From the NCBI GenBank assembly GCA_902470475.1, contig CABRGT010000046.1, positions 1 to 15,240 of the forward strand: a DNA stretch of 15,240 nucleotides, given 5' to 3'. A program made the translations under genes and the position numbers. The notes under the pieces were generated by a model. It did no database searches. It saw only the letters and a program-made list of their open reading frames with translations, and had not been told where the DNA came from. The DNA comes from an uncultured Porphyromonadaceae bacterium. GTDB taxonomy: Bacteria; Bacteroidota; Bacteroidia; Bacteroidales; Muribaculaceae. How positions within the stretch are numbered: position 1 is the stretch's first letter; each line of letters opens with the position of its first letter. This document shows positions 1 to 7,427 of this stretch, one piece after another.

Positions 1-1
1 C

Positions 2-235
2 ACCGACCGCCGCGCCGACCGCAAAGGTGATCCGCGCCGGCCGGCCGAGCGAAAGGACGCTCCCCGCAGCCGTTTCGGCGAACGCACGGCACCCGTGCCA
101 GAAGCCGATCCGGAAAACCCGCTGGCAAAACGCCGCAACCCGCATGCGCTGAAAATGCTCGTCGGCAAACAGCCGTCGCTCAAACCTCAGGAAGGCCCGA
201 TCATGCGCCCGCGCGGCTGGAAAAAGAAATCCTGA
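2..235 (+). CDS. C-terminal end of an unidentified basic protein (5' truncated)
   Basis: An open frame enters from the left edge and ends at TGA 233-235, giving 77 visible residues. The tail is very rich in Arg, Lys and Pro, low in hydrophobic residues, and ends in MRPRGWKKKS. Such basic, probably disordered C-terminal tails are common on Bacteroidota RNA-binding proteins such as DEAD-box helicases and pseudouridine synthases, but no diagnostic motif is visible here, so the family is not named. GC and codon use match the neighbouring purD. The start and any catalytic domain lie outside the window. The 70 bases to purD hold no terminator hairpin I can see, so the two could be co-transcribed. 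Confidence 0.6.
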   Translation, partial: TDRRADRKGDPRRPAERKDAPRSRFGERTAPVPEADPENPLAKRRNPHALKMLVGKQPSLKPQEGPIMRPRGWKKKS

Positions 236-305
236 CCGGACACTCAGATCCGCGTCCGACTCATATAGATCAATCTCCAACAAACTTATCCACCAAAAAA
301 ACGAC

Positions 306-1574
306 ATGAACATCCTGCTCCTTGGCTCCGGCGGCCGCGAATCGGCGCTGGCCCGCAAAATCTCTGAAAGTCCGCGCTGCACAAACCTGTGGATCGCACC
401 GGGCAACGGCGGCACAGACGCCTACGGCACAAACCTGCCACAGATCAGTCCGCTCGACTTCAAGGCTGTAGAGCAGACTGTGGCGGACAAAGCCATAGAC
501 CTGATAGTGGTGGGCAACGAGGACCCGCTGGTGGCCGGCATCTACGACTATTTCGCCGAACGCGGCGTGAAGGTCGTGGGACCGTCGAAGGCAGCGGCGC
601 AGCTCGAAGGGAGCAAGGACTTCGCAAAAGACTTCATGCTGCGCCACGGCATCCCGACGGCAGGCCACCTGACCGTGACTCCGAAGACAGTGCAGGCCGG
701 GTACGCTTTTCTTGAAAGCGTGAAAGCTCCCTATGTGCTCAAGGCCGACGGCCTGGCGGCAGGCAAGGGTGTGCTGATCGTACCGACACTCGACGAAGCA
801 CGCCGCACGCTCGACGAAATGCTCGCCGGGCAGTTCGGCAAAGCGTCGCAGAAGGTTGTGATCGAGGAATTCATGGACGGAATAGAATGCTCGGTGTTCG
901 TCCTGACCGACGGACGGGGCGGCTACCGCATACTGCCCGTGGCGAAAGACTACAAACGCGTGGGCGAAGGCGACACCGGCCTCAACACGGGCGGCATGGG
1001 CGCAGTGAGTCCAGTGCCGTTCGCCGACAGGACATTCATGGACAAGGTCGAGAGCCGCATCATCCGGCCCACCGTGGAAGGACTGCTCGCCGAAGGGCTG
1101 GAATACCGCGGGTTCATCTTCCTGGGGCTGATCAATGTCGGCGGCGATCCGAAAGTGATCGAATACAACGTGCGCATGGGTGATCCCGAGACCGAGGTAG
1201 TGATGCCGCGACTGGCCTCCGACCTGGTAGATCTGCTGGAAGGCGCGGCCAACGGCGACTTAGGCGATATCCCGGCCGAAATCCGCCCGGAAGCGGCCGC
1301 CACGGTGATCGCCGTATCGGGGGGCTATCCGGGCACGTACCGCAAGGGACTGCCTGTGAGCGGAGAGCTGCATCCGGAAGAGAGCATCGTCTTCCACGCC
1401 GGCACGGCCAGGGACGCCAATGATGCCACAGTGACCTCAGGGGGGCGCGTGCTGGCCGTAACGTCGCTCGCACCGACCCTGGAGGAGGCGCTTGCAAAAA
1501 GCTACCGCTCGCTGGCCGGAATAAAATTCGACGGGATGTACTTCCGCCGCGACATAGGCCGCGACGTGCTCTGA
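306..1574 (+). CDS. purD: Phosphoribosylamine--glycine ligase (GAR synthetase)
   Basis: Cytoplasmic enzyme of de novo purine synthesis. It joins 5-phosphoribosylamine and glycine with ATP to give glycinamide ribonucleotide. The 422 residues match the usual family length. Seen in order: the N-terminal signature LLGSGGRESALA (residues 5-16), the ATP-grasp stretch LKADGLAAGKGV (145-156), EEFMDGIECSVF (187-198), NTGGMGAVSPVP (227-238), and the metal/phosphate-binding segment YNVRMGDPETEVVMPRL (287-303). In the last of these, Val and Met replace the more usual Ala and Phe of NARFGDPET. The ATG at 306 places the glycine-rich motif at the expected distance from the N-terminus. No TAnnTTTG promoter is visible in the short upstream gap. 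The next gene starts 25 bases after the stop, consistent with an operon with the membrane protein and pdxB. Confidence 0.97.
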   Translation: MNILLLGSGGRESALARKISESPRCTNLWIAPGNGGTDAYGTNLPQISPLDFKAVEQTVADKAIDLIVVGNEDPLVAGIYDYFAERGVKVVGPSKAAAQLEGSKDFAKDFMLRHGIPTAGHLTVTPKTVQAGYAFLESVKAPYVLKADGLAAGKGVLIVPTLDEARRTLDEMLAGQFGKASQKVVIEEFMDGIECSVFVLTDGRGGYRILPVAKDYKRVGEGDTGLNTGGMGAVSPVPFADRTFMDKVESRIIRPTVEGLLAEGLEYRGFIFLGLINVGGDPKVIEYNVRMGDPETEVVMPRLASDLVDLLEGAANGDLGDIPAEIRPEAAATVIAVSGGYPGTYRKGLPVSGELHPEESIVFHAGTARDANDATVTSGGRVLAVTSLAPTLEEALAKSYRSLAGIKFDGMYFRRDIGRDVL

Positions 1575-1599
1575 GTCCTTTGTCTCCGCCTGACCTATA

Positions 1600-2580
1600 A
1601 TGAAACCCGACGTCATATCACGCAGTTTCCACGGTAAAATCGCCGCAGTGGTGATGTTTGCCATCGCGGCGCTGTACATAGTGGTGTCGGGAAGCCTGGA
1701 CAGTCCGCTCCCCGCCCAGGGTGACCAGGGGATAGGACTGCCGTCGCCGACGTCGTGGCCGCTGAACAGCCTCTCCTCGCTGGCACTCAGCATAGGGTTC
1801 AATCTGCTGATCATGCTGCTGATGCTGCTTATCAACAAGACATACAACGTGCTGCGGGCCATGACGTGGCTGCCGATAGGGCTTTTCGCCATAATGCAGG
1901 GCGCGATACCGCGCCAGGTGCTCATGCTGAGTTCGGGCTCGTTCGTGTGCCTGGTGATCATCCTGTGTCTGTTCATGATGTTCGGCACGTACGACAATCC
2001 GGGATCGGTGCGGACCGTCTTCATGACGTTCCTGCTGCTTTCACTTGCTTCGGCCACCCAGTACTGCTTCATCATCTTCATACCGGTATTCTGGATCATA
2101 TGCCTGCAGATGCGTGTGCTGACGCCGCGCGTGTTCACGGGCTCGGTGCTCGGCATCCTGACCGTATGGATCAACCTGCCGGGATTCGGCATAATCGATA
2201 TCGGCGACATCCGCTTCCCGGCCATCAGCAATATCTTCTCGTCGCTCGACATGCGCACGGCGCTGTATCTGGTCACGCTGACGGGCATCACGGTGCTGAT
2301 GCTGACGACATCGATCCTGGCCAACGTGATGAAGACAATAGCCTATAACGCACGGGCGCGCGCCTACAACGGCGCTCTGCTCATCATATCGCTCACGGCC
2401 ATCGCGGCCATAATGTTCGACTATGATAACTGCCTGGCTTACGTGCCGCTGCTCAATTTCAGCGCCGCATACCAGATAACACACTATTTTGTAAACCACC
2501 GCTACGAACGTCAGTACATCGCCGTCCTGGCCGTGACAGGCGTCTACATAGCTCTTTACTTCTGGAGGCTGTCATTATGA
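1600..2580 (+). CDS. Polytopic membrane protein between purD and pdxB (DUF6427-like)
   Basis: A 326-residue protein made almost entirely of hydrophobic segments, roughly 9-10 predicted membrane helices by eye. Clear ones are near residues 13-32, 55-80, 105-128, 140-170, 180-200, 225-245, 265-285 and 305-323. The N-terminus is short and cytoplasm-like, with no cleavable signal peptide. No catalytic motif is recognised. From memory, Bacteroidota genomes often keep a membrane protein of the DUF6427 type beside purD, and this one has the right size and position, but the assignment rests on context. Its TGA overlaps the pdxB ATG (ATGA at 2577-2580), so the two are probably translationally coupled. 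Function unknown; transport or envelope assembly are both possible. Confidence 0.8.
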   Translation: MKPDVISRSFHGKIAAVVMFAIAALYIVVSGSLDSPLPAQGDQGIGLPSPTSWPLNSLSSLALSIGFNLLIMLLMLLINKTYNVLRAMTWLPIGLFAIMQGAIPRQVLMLSSGSFVCLVIILCLFMMFGTYDNPGSVRTVFMTFLLLSLASATQYCFIIFIPVFWIICLQMRVLTPRVFTGSVLGILTVWINLPGFGIIDIGDIRFPAISNIFSSLDMRTALYLVTLTGITVLMLTTSILANVMKTIAYNARARAYNGALLIISLTAIAAIMFDYDNCLAYVPLLNFSAAYQITHYFVNHRYERQYIAVLAVTGVYIALYFWRLSL

Positions 2581-3596
2581 AAAAAATATCTGTCGTAGCC
2601 GACGCACACATACCTTACCTGCAGTCGCTGGACAAAATAGCCGATGTGACGGTGCTGCCGCCGACGGCTATCGACCGGGGTGCGATCGCGGGCGCCGACG
2701 CACTGATCGTACGCACACGCACACGCTGCGACGCCGGGCTGCTGGAAGGGTCGCACGTGAAATTCGTAGGCACGGCCACTATCGGGCTGGACCACATAGA
2801 CCTGGCGTGGTGCGCCGCCCACGGCATAAAGACAGCCAATGCTCCGGGATGCAACGCGCCGGCCGTGGCGCAGTACGTGTTCTCGTCGCTGATGCATATA
2901 ATCAACCGCCCGATAGCCCAATATACCCTCGGAATAGCAGGTGTGGGCAATGTGGGGCGCATTGTGGAGCGGTGGGGACGTTCGCTCGGCATGCGCGTGA
3001 TGCTGTGCGACCCGCCGCGGCAACGCGCCGAGGGGGGCGAGGGCTGGTCGAGCCTCGACGATCTGGCCCGCGAAGCCGATATCATCACCTTCCACACTCC
3101 GCTCACGACCGAGGGGGCAGACCCGACGCTCCATCTGGCCGACAGCCGGTTCTTCAGTTCGCTGCGCCGCGCCCCGATCATAATCAATGCGGCACGCGGC
3201 CCTGTCGCCGACACGGAAGCGTGGAAAGAAGCCATACGGAGCGGGCAGACCGGAGCCGCGATCGTCGACTGCTGGGAAGGAGAACCTGACATCGACCGCG
3301 AACTGCTCGCACTGGCCGACATAGCCACACCCCACATCGCGGGCTACAGCGAGGCGGGCAAGAAACGGGCCTCACAGATGGTGATAGACGCACTGACCGA
3401 CGCGTTCGGGCTGCCGCGGACGGACACGGGACTGGGCGTGCCGCCCGTACCCGACTCCATCACACCGGCTGTGGCACTCGAGGGCTATGATCCGTTTGCC
3501 GACACGGACATGCTGCGCGCCGATCCCGACAGTTTCGAGAGCCTCCGCGACCACTATCATCTGCGCAAGGAGCTGCGCGGCGCCGTGGCCGAGTGA
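2577..3596 (+). CDS. pdxB: 4-phosphoerythronate dehydrogenase
   Basis: NAD-dependent oxidoreductase of the DXP-dependent pyridoxal phosphate pathway. It oxidises 4-phosphoerythronate to 2-oxo-3-hydroxy-4-phosphobutanoate. The 339 residues fit the D-isomer 2-hydroxyacid dehydrogenase fold. The N-terminal part carries VGTATIGLDHID (64-75), typical of PdxB. The Rossmann motif GVGNVGRIV is at 122-130. The catalytic triad is visible as Arg207 in NAARGPV, Glu236 in CWEGEP and His253 in TPHIAGYS, nearly the same positions as in the E. coli enzyme. The C-terminal extension (about 280-339) corresponds to the PdxB dimerisation region but is short. The gene overlaps the preceding membrane gene by 4 bases and is probably co-transcribed with purD. 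Confidence 0.95.
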   Translation: MKKISVVADAHIPYLQSLDKIADVTVLPPTAIDRGAIAGADALIVRTRTRCDAGLLEGSHVKFVGTATIGLDHIDLAWCAAHGIKTANAPGCNAPAVAQYVFSSLMHIINRPIAQYTLGIAGVGNVGRIVERWGRSLGMRVMLCDPPRQRAEGGEGWSSLDDLAREADIITFHTPLTTEGADPTLHLADSRFFSSLRRAPIIINAARGPVADTEAWKEAIRSGQTGAAIVDCWEGEPDIDRELLALADIATPHIAGYSEAGKKRASQMVIDALTDAFGLPRTDTGLGVPPVPDSITPAVALEGYDPFADTDMLRADPDSFESLRDHYHLRKELRGAVAE

Positions 3597-3617
3597 ACAA
3601 TCACCGCCGCGGATTGT
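3597..3617 (+). terminator. Weak hairpin after pdxB
   Basis: ACAATC (3597-3602) and GATTGT (3612-3617) form a 6-bp stem starting directly after the pdxB stop. The tail TGTATCTTC has no T run, so termination would be weak at best. TATCTTCA at 3620-3627 resembles a TAnnTTTG -7 box with two mismatches and could help start trxA, but no TTTG lies 19-21 bases upstream. Confidence 0.25.
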
Positions 3618-3655
3618 TGTATCTTCAGTAATAAAAACCTCAAAACACAAGAGTC

Positions 3656-3973
3656 ATGAACGATTTTTTCAAAATCATAGGTGAAGACAAGCCCACTTTA
3701 GTCGATTTCTTTGCCACCTGGTGCGGTCCCTGCAAAATGCAGTCGCCTATCCTGGAGCAGGTCAAGGCCAAGGTCGGCGACAAGGCCAACATCATCAAGG
3801 TCGACATCGACGCCAACCGCGAGCTGGCCATGAAATACAATGTGCAGAGTGTCCCCACGCTGATTCTGTTCAAGAACGGCGAGGCCGTATGGCGCACGGT
3901 AGGGCTGCAGCAGGGTTCGGAACTGGAGAAGAAACTCTACGAGCATATGCCTACAAAGAGCGACGAGCTCTGA
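3656..3973 (+). CDS. trxA: Thioredoxin
   Basis: Small cytoplasmic dithiol-disulfide oxidoreductase of 105 residues, the normal thioredoxin length. The redox active site WCGPCK is at 22-27 (Cys23, Cys26). The preceding strand VDFFAT, the conserved Asp of VDIDAN (49-54) and the cis-proline Pro67 in VQSVPTLILFKNG complete the fold. There is no signal peptide or lipobox, so this is the cytoplasmic type and not a periplasmic TlpA/ResA-like protein. It lies 59 bases after pdxB, with only a weak hairpin and a poor -7-like element between them, so it may be expressed both from the upstream operon and from its own promoter. A strong terminator follows. Confidence 0.95.
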   Translation: MNDFFKIIGEDKPTLVDFFATWCGPCKMQSPILEQVKAKVGDKANIIKVDIDANRELAMKYNVQSVPTLILFKNGEAVWRTVGLQQGSELEKKLYEHMPTKSDEL

Positions 3974-3995
3974 TTTTTTCTGCCGCAAACGCACA

Positions 3996-4047
3996 AACAG
4001 GTCTGACAGATGCCGCCCGGCGGCAGTCAGACCTGTTCGTTTTTTTT
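3996..4047 (+). terminator. Strong intrinsic terminator after trxA
   Basis: Outer arms AACAGGTCTGAC (3996-4007) and GTCAGACCTGTT (4026-4037) pair over 12 bp. Inside, TGCCGCC (4011-4017) and GGCGGCA (4019-4025) extend the stem after a 3-base AGA bulge. Eight Ts follow at 4040-4047, so it is oriented for the plus strand. The converging glsB has no better hairpin of its own. On its strand this stem is followed by a TTTGTGCGTTTG stretch, so it may act on both strands. Confidence 0.92.
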
Positions 4048-4078
4048 CTGTGCCTGCGGATTTCAGCAGGACGGCGCC

Positions 4079-5032
4079 CTACATATCGGATGAAAACGGG
4101 AGCGAGGGCCGGAATGTGTCGATATGGCGACGTTTCTTTGCATCGAGGATCTCGTCGACGGCAAAGAATATGCCGCTCTCCTCAACATTGCCGAACTCGT
4201 CGTTGATCGCGGTGCCGAACATGCGCATCGTCGGCGACAGGCTCATATAGGCATTGACCAGCGGAGGGATGTTATCGCCGTGGGCGCGTACGCGCGCGTT
4301 GAGTATCAGGTAATCCTCGCGGAAGCTGTCGGAAGTGAATATCTCCTCCATCTCGCGCGGATCGCTCGCGAACGGCAGCGGCGTGATGGGCCGTACGAGA
4401 TGGTCGGGATCCGGAAAATGCTTGTGAAGGAAGTAGAGGATCATGTCGCGGCATTTCTCGGTGTAGTTGGGATACATGGTCACCTTGCCGAAAAGATATT
4501 TGATGTCGGGATGCACGACGGTGAGGCTTCCGAGGCCGTCCCAGAGGTTGTCGAGGGCATAGAGGGCCTTGGCCCCGGCGTGCGACGACTGGTACTCGGG
4601 GCGGACAAACGACCGGCCCAGCTCGATGGTATAAGGCAGATATTCACTGATGAACTTCTCGGAGAAGTTGAACATATGCGCCGTAGCGATGCGTGGGCGG
4701 CCCTGGGCATCGGTGCGGATATCCTTGCCGCAGATATACCGGTATCCTCCGAGTATCTGCTTCTCGTGGGGATCCCACACGAGAAGCTGCTGGCATGCGG
4801 GCGACATGGTGTCGAACTCGTCGATATCACAGTCCTTCCCCGTGCCGCCTCCGGCAAGGCGGAATGCGATCTCGCGCAGACGTCCGATCTCGCGCATCAC
4901 GTTGGGCGAGTTATGCGCATCGACGATGTATATCTTGTTTCCGCCCTTGTTGGTATCACGCAAAAACCGCTCGGGGGTAAGTTCGCGCTCGATCAGTTCG
5001 GTCGGTACGGGGTTTATGATTTTCTGGTTCAT
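4079..5032 (-). CDS. glsB: GNAT-type N-acyltransferase, probable glycine-lipid synthase GlsB
   Basis: Protein of 317 residues in the OlsB/GNAT-5 (hemolysin-like) acyltransferase group. In Bacteroides the GlsB homologue N-acylates glycine with a 3-hydroxy fatty acid as the first step to glycine lipids; in other bacteria OlsB acylates ornithine. Seen: an N-terminal acyl-ACP-binding-like half with REIGRLREIAFR (47-58), the core strand QILGGYRYI (92-100), the hallmark ELGRSFVRPEY (137-147), and downstream FGKVTMYPNY (181-190). There is no signal peptide; a peripheral inner-membrane location is expected. The ATG follows the stop of the upstream acyltransferase by 3 bases, so the pair is one operon. 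The exact amino acid acylated cannot be read from sequence, so glycine is inferred from the phylum. Confidence 0.85.
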   Translation of the reverse strand: MNQKIINPVPTELIERELTPERFLRDTNKGGNKIYIVDAHNSPNVMREIGRLREIAFRLAGGGTGKDCDIDEFDTMSPACQQLLVWDPHEKQILGGYRYICGKDIRTDAQGRPRIATAHMFNFSEKFISEYLPYTIELGRSFVRPEYQSSHAGAKALYALDNLWDGLGSLTVVHPDIKYLFGKVTMYPNYTEKCRDMILYFLHKHFPDPDHLVRPITPLPFASDPREMEEIFTSDSFREDYLILNARVRAHGDNIPPLVNAYMSLSPTMRMFGTAINDEFGNVEESGIFFAVDEILDAKKRRHIDTFRPSLPFSSDM

Positions 5033-5035
5033 ATC

Positions 5036-5866
5036 CTATAAATCTATGACATATCGGCGTAAATCGGCAGCCACGTCCTGCGCGTCGCCGGGCAGGGACG
5101 CGGCATTGACGGGATCGCCGCACACAATTTCAAATTCCTTTCCGCGGGCGCGGAACACCTCGCCGGGCAGCAGGGCCATCTCGATGTTCAGCCTGATGCC
5201 GAGCCTTTCGCGCAGGCGCGCCAGGCGGTAGAACCGGCGGCTGTTGCTGCCCTTGAAATGCAGAGGGAGAATGAGGCGACCGGTCTGGCGCGCCTTCTGC
5301 ACGAACATCTTTTTCCACTCCAGGTCGGCCACTACACCACCGCGGCTGCGCGAGCACAGACCGGCCGGGAAGATGATCAGGGGGCGGTCCTCGGCGAGAG
5401 CGCTGTCGATGGCCGCGATGGACCGACGCGACTGGCCACCGTGCTTGTTGACGGGCAGAAACACGTCGCCCAAAGGCTCGACTGCCATCAGCAGGTCATT
5501 CACCACGAAGCGGGGCTCGACACCGTGACGGCGGGTCGCCCAGTCAATCAGGGCCATGCCATCGAGTCCGCCCAACGGATGGTTGCTGACATAGATCACA
5601 CAGCGCAGGGATGGCGCAGGGAGACGCTCCTCGCAGCGGACGGAGACGCGGACACCGAGATGTTCGAGCACGGCCCGGCAGAACGCAGCGCCACGTGCCG
5701 GATAGGCCACGCGCAGCATCTCGTTGAGCTCATCCTGATGAATCAGACGGCTGAGCCACCTTACGACGAATCCGGGCACACATCGGGTGCCCTTGCGCTC
5801 GCCAAGGATGCGACCGAGATCTATATTGATCGGTCCGGCAGACGTTGTCGCTTCTGCATTATTCAT
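5036..5866 (-). CDS. glsA: PlsC-like O-acyltransferase, probable glycine-lipid synthase GlsA
   Basis: Acyltransferase of the PlsC/OlsA type. It probably adds the second, ester-linked acyl chain to the N-acyl amino acid made by the partner GNAT enzyme. In the annotated 276-residue form, the catalytic block SNHPLGGLDGMAL (residues 94-106) shows the HX5D motif: His96 and Asp102, with Asn95 before them. Later FPAGLCSRSRGG (166-177) corresponds to the substrate-binding block III, and LILPLHFKGSN (198-208) to block IV. The frame is open to an ATG at 5902, but a TAATTTTG -7 box lies at 5875-5882 between that ATG and the one at 5866. The family-like sequence also begins only after the second Met, so 5866 is chosen. 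If that box is not used, the 5902 start (288 aa) is possible. Confidence 0.85.
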   Translation of the reverse strand: MNNAEATTSAGPINIDLGRILGERKGTRCVPGFVVRWLSRLIHQDELNEMLRVAYPARGAAFCRAVLEHLGVRVSVRCEERLPAPSLRCVIYVSNHPLGGLDGMALIDWATRRHGVEPRFVVNDLLMAVEPLGDVFLPVNKHGGQSRRSIAAIDSALAEDRPLIIFPAGLCSRSRGGVVADLEWKKMFVQKARQTGRLILPLHFKGSNSRRFYRLARLRERLGIRLNIEMALLPGEVFRARGKEFEIVCGDPVNAASLPGDAQDVAADLRRYVIDL

Positions 5867-5874
5867 TCCGACCA

Positions 5875-5882
5875 CAAAATTA
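5875..5882 (-). promoter_or_regulatory. Candidate -7 promoter element for glsA-glsB
   Basis: On the minus strand TAATTTTG matches the Bacteroidota -7 consensus TAnnTTTG exactly and ends 8 bases before the ATG at 5866. I see no TTTG at 19-21 bases upstream, so only half of the promoter is supported. Confidence 0.5.
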
Positions 5883-6032
5883 ATCAATTTTTTATTGCTC
5901 ATCCATATTCGGCACGGCTATTTTAACATCGACGGACAAAATAATGTCGCGCAGAGTGCGATGCGGACCTTTCACCGCACATGCCGATGGTGATTTGTGC
6001 AGAAAAAATGCAAGTAAGTCAGACAAAATAAT

Positions 6033-6040
6033 TAACTTTG
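6033..6040 (+). promoter_or_regulatory. Candidate -7 promoter element for the glycan operon
   Basis: TAACTTTG matches TAnnTTTG exactly and ends only 4 bases before the ATG at 6045, so the transcript should start at or very near the start codon. The -33 TTTG is not visible at the expected distance. It diverges from the glsA element across about 150 bases that contain no other gene. Confidence 0.55.
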
Positions 6041-6044
6041 CGCC

Positions 6045-7427
6045 ATGAAGAGGACTGCTGCAGCTTTTCCGGCAGCCGTCGCCGTATGCTTTGTGACGGT
6101 GACGGTGCTTTCATGCGCTCTGCCGGGAGCAGGCACCGGCATATCGTGCCTGGCCTATGCCATCATCACCGGCGCGGCCCTGGGAACCCTGCGGCTGACA
6201 GGCATCGACTCGAAGGCCACGCGGTACATAGCGCTGGCGTCGGCGACGCTGTCGGTAATCCTCGTGATAATCAACGTCAACTACTTCACGGCAGGCGCCG
6301 GACGCACGGCAGCCGACCCGCTGCTGCTGAATTTCGACGCCATGCGCGACTGGACATGGGGCTGCAGCCTGGCCTACGGCGATCCGGCTCCCGATGCTCC
6401 CGTGTCGGGCATGTCGTACATCACGGCCGGTATACTGTGGCTTTTCGGCCGCTCGATCGCATATCCCATATTTTTCGTGTCGCTGTGCTACGCAGTCGCC
6501 ATAGTGATGATCGGCTCGATAGGCTTCAGGCTTACCGGACGCCGCGAAACGGGCACGGTCACCATGGCTATCGGAGCCACAATGTGCTTTCTACTGGCCC
6601 ACAGCTCGGTGCTGGTCAAGGATATTCCAGTCACGTGCATGTTTGCGATCATTATTGACCGAATGGTGGATGTGTATGGCCGGAAGAGCGGCTTCCGGCC
6701 GGCGGACGCGGCCATACTGATCCCGGCCCTGGCGATACTGCTGCTCATGCGCCACAACATGTCGTTCATGCTCGCGACGGGCTGCCTGCTGTTTATGATC
6801 GGGTCGAACCGACGGACTTCCGCGCATATGATCGTATTTGCCCTGGCGGCGCTCATAGGAGGTCAGATAGTAAACCGGCTCGTGATGCCGTCGCCGGATG
6901 ATATCATGAACACCATCACCGCCGATGAATGCGCCCTGATGATCCTGCCCGACGACAGCACCAGGCCATGGGACAATATAACCGGCGACTACACCACGCT
7001 GCCATTCTACGTCAAGCTGATGTGGCTTCCCGTGTCGGTCGCCATCCAGTTTCTTCTGCCGTTTCCATGGGGATTCGAACGGCACGTCTGTTTCGGCCCC
7101 GGCGTTGCCGTGGCGCATATAAGCTATTTCTGGTATCTGGCCGGGGGACTGATCCTCTACTGGATCTTCGCATGCGCGTACAAGGCTCCCCGCAACCGGC
7201 AGCTGCTGATCGCCTGGGGTGTCATACTGACCGTGATCACGGCCTACATGTCGTCGGGACGCATCGCACGCTACTGCCTTCCGTACCTGCCCCTGCTGCT
7301 TCCGGCGGCGGCAATGGTCATGCTCGACTGCCGCCGCAGACGGTCGCTGTGGATCTGGCTGGCCGTATTCAGCGCGCTGATGCTGGCGGCGCTTCTCATA
7401 TGCCATTCAATGCAACATCCGTCATGA
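6045..7427 (+). CDS. Polytopic membrane protein, possible GT-C-type glycosyltransferase or polymerase
   Basis: Protein of 460 residues with about 11-13 hydrophobic segments by eye. The first is an uncleaved N-terminal helix (about 6-26). A long loop after the second or third helix holds NFDAMRDWTWG (96-106) and other acidic residues. A second long polar loop lies at about 287-330, with more helices to the C-terminus. Many helices plus an acidic first periplasmic loop resemble GT-C glycosyltransferases (PMT/ArnT type) and O-antigen polymerases. I cannot confirm a family, so this is inference supported by the downstream glycosyltransferase. The ATG at 6045 is the only reasonable start, as it gives the N-terminal helix and lies 4 bases after TAACTTTG. 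Its stop overlaps the next ATG (ATGA, 7424-7427). Confidence 0.8.
   Translation: MKRTAAAFPAAVAVCFVTVTVLSCALPGAGTGISCLAYAIITGAALGTLRLTGIDSKATRYIALASATLSVILVIINVNYFTAGAGRTAADPLLLNFDAMRDWTWGCSLAYGDPAPDAPVSGMSYITAGILWLFGRSIAYPIFFVSLCYAVAIVMIGSIGFRLTGRRETGTVTMAIGATMCFLLAHSSVLVKDIPVTCMFAIIIDRMVDVYGRKSGFRPADAAILIPALAILLLMRHNMSFMLATGCLLFMIGSNRRTSAHMIVFALAALIGGQIVNRLVMPSPDDIMNTITADECALMILPDDSTRPWDNITGDYTTLPFYVKLMWLPVSVAIQFLLPFPWGFERHVCFGPGVAVAHISYFWYLAGGLILYWIFACAYKAPRNRQLLIAWGVILTVITAYMSSGRIARYCLPYLPLLLPAAAMVMLDCRRRRSLWIWLAVFSALMLAALLICHSMQHPS

Noticed and set aside
4053..4070. CCTGC/GCAGG hairpin just after the glsB stop as a glsB terminator
   Set aside because: Only 5 bp, and the minus-strand tail (CACAGAAAAAAA) has no T run; the larger 3996-4037 stem is a better candidate.
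4124..5041. Plus-strand ORF of 305 codons antisense to glsB
   Set aside because: It mirrors the glsB frame in GC-rich DNA. The minus-strand product has clear acyltransferase motifs and the antisense product has none.
5941..6000. TGCGG/CCGCA short inverted repeat between glsA and the membrane gene
   Set aside because: Five-bp arms in GC-rich DNA are expected by chance; no link to either promoter box.
6929..7423. N-terminal extension of the GT2 frame inside the membrane-protein gene
   Set aside because: The extension is Arg/Pro-rich shadow sequence. The GT-A fold begins exactly at the ATG at 7424, which overlaps the previous stop.
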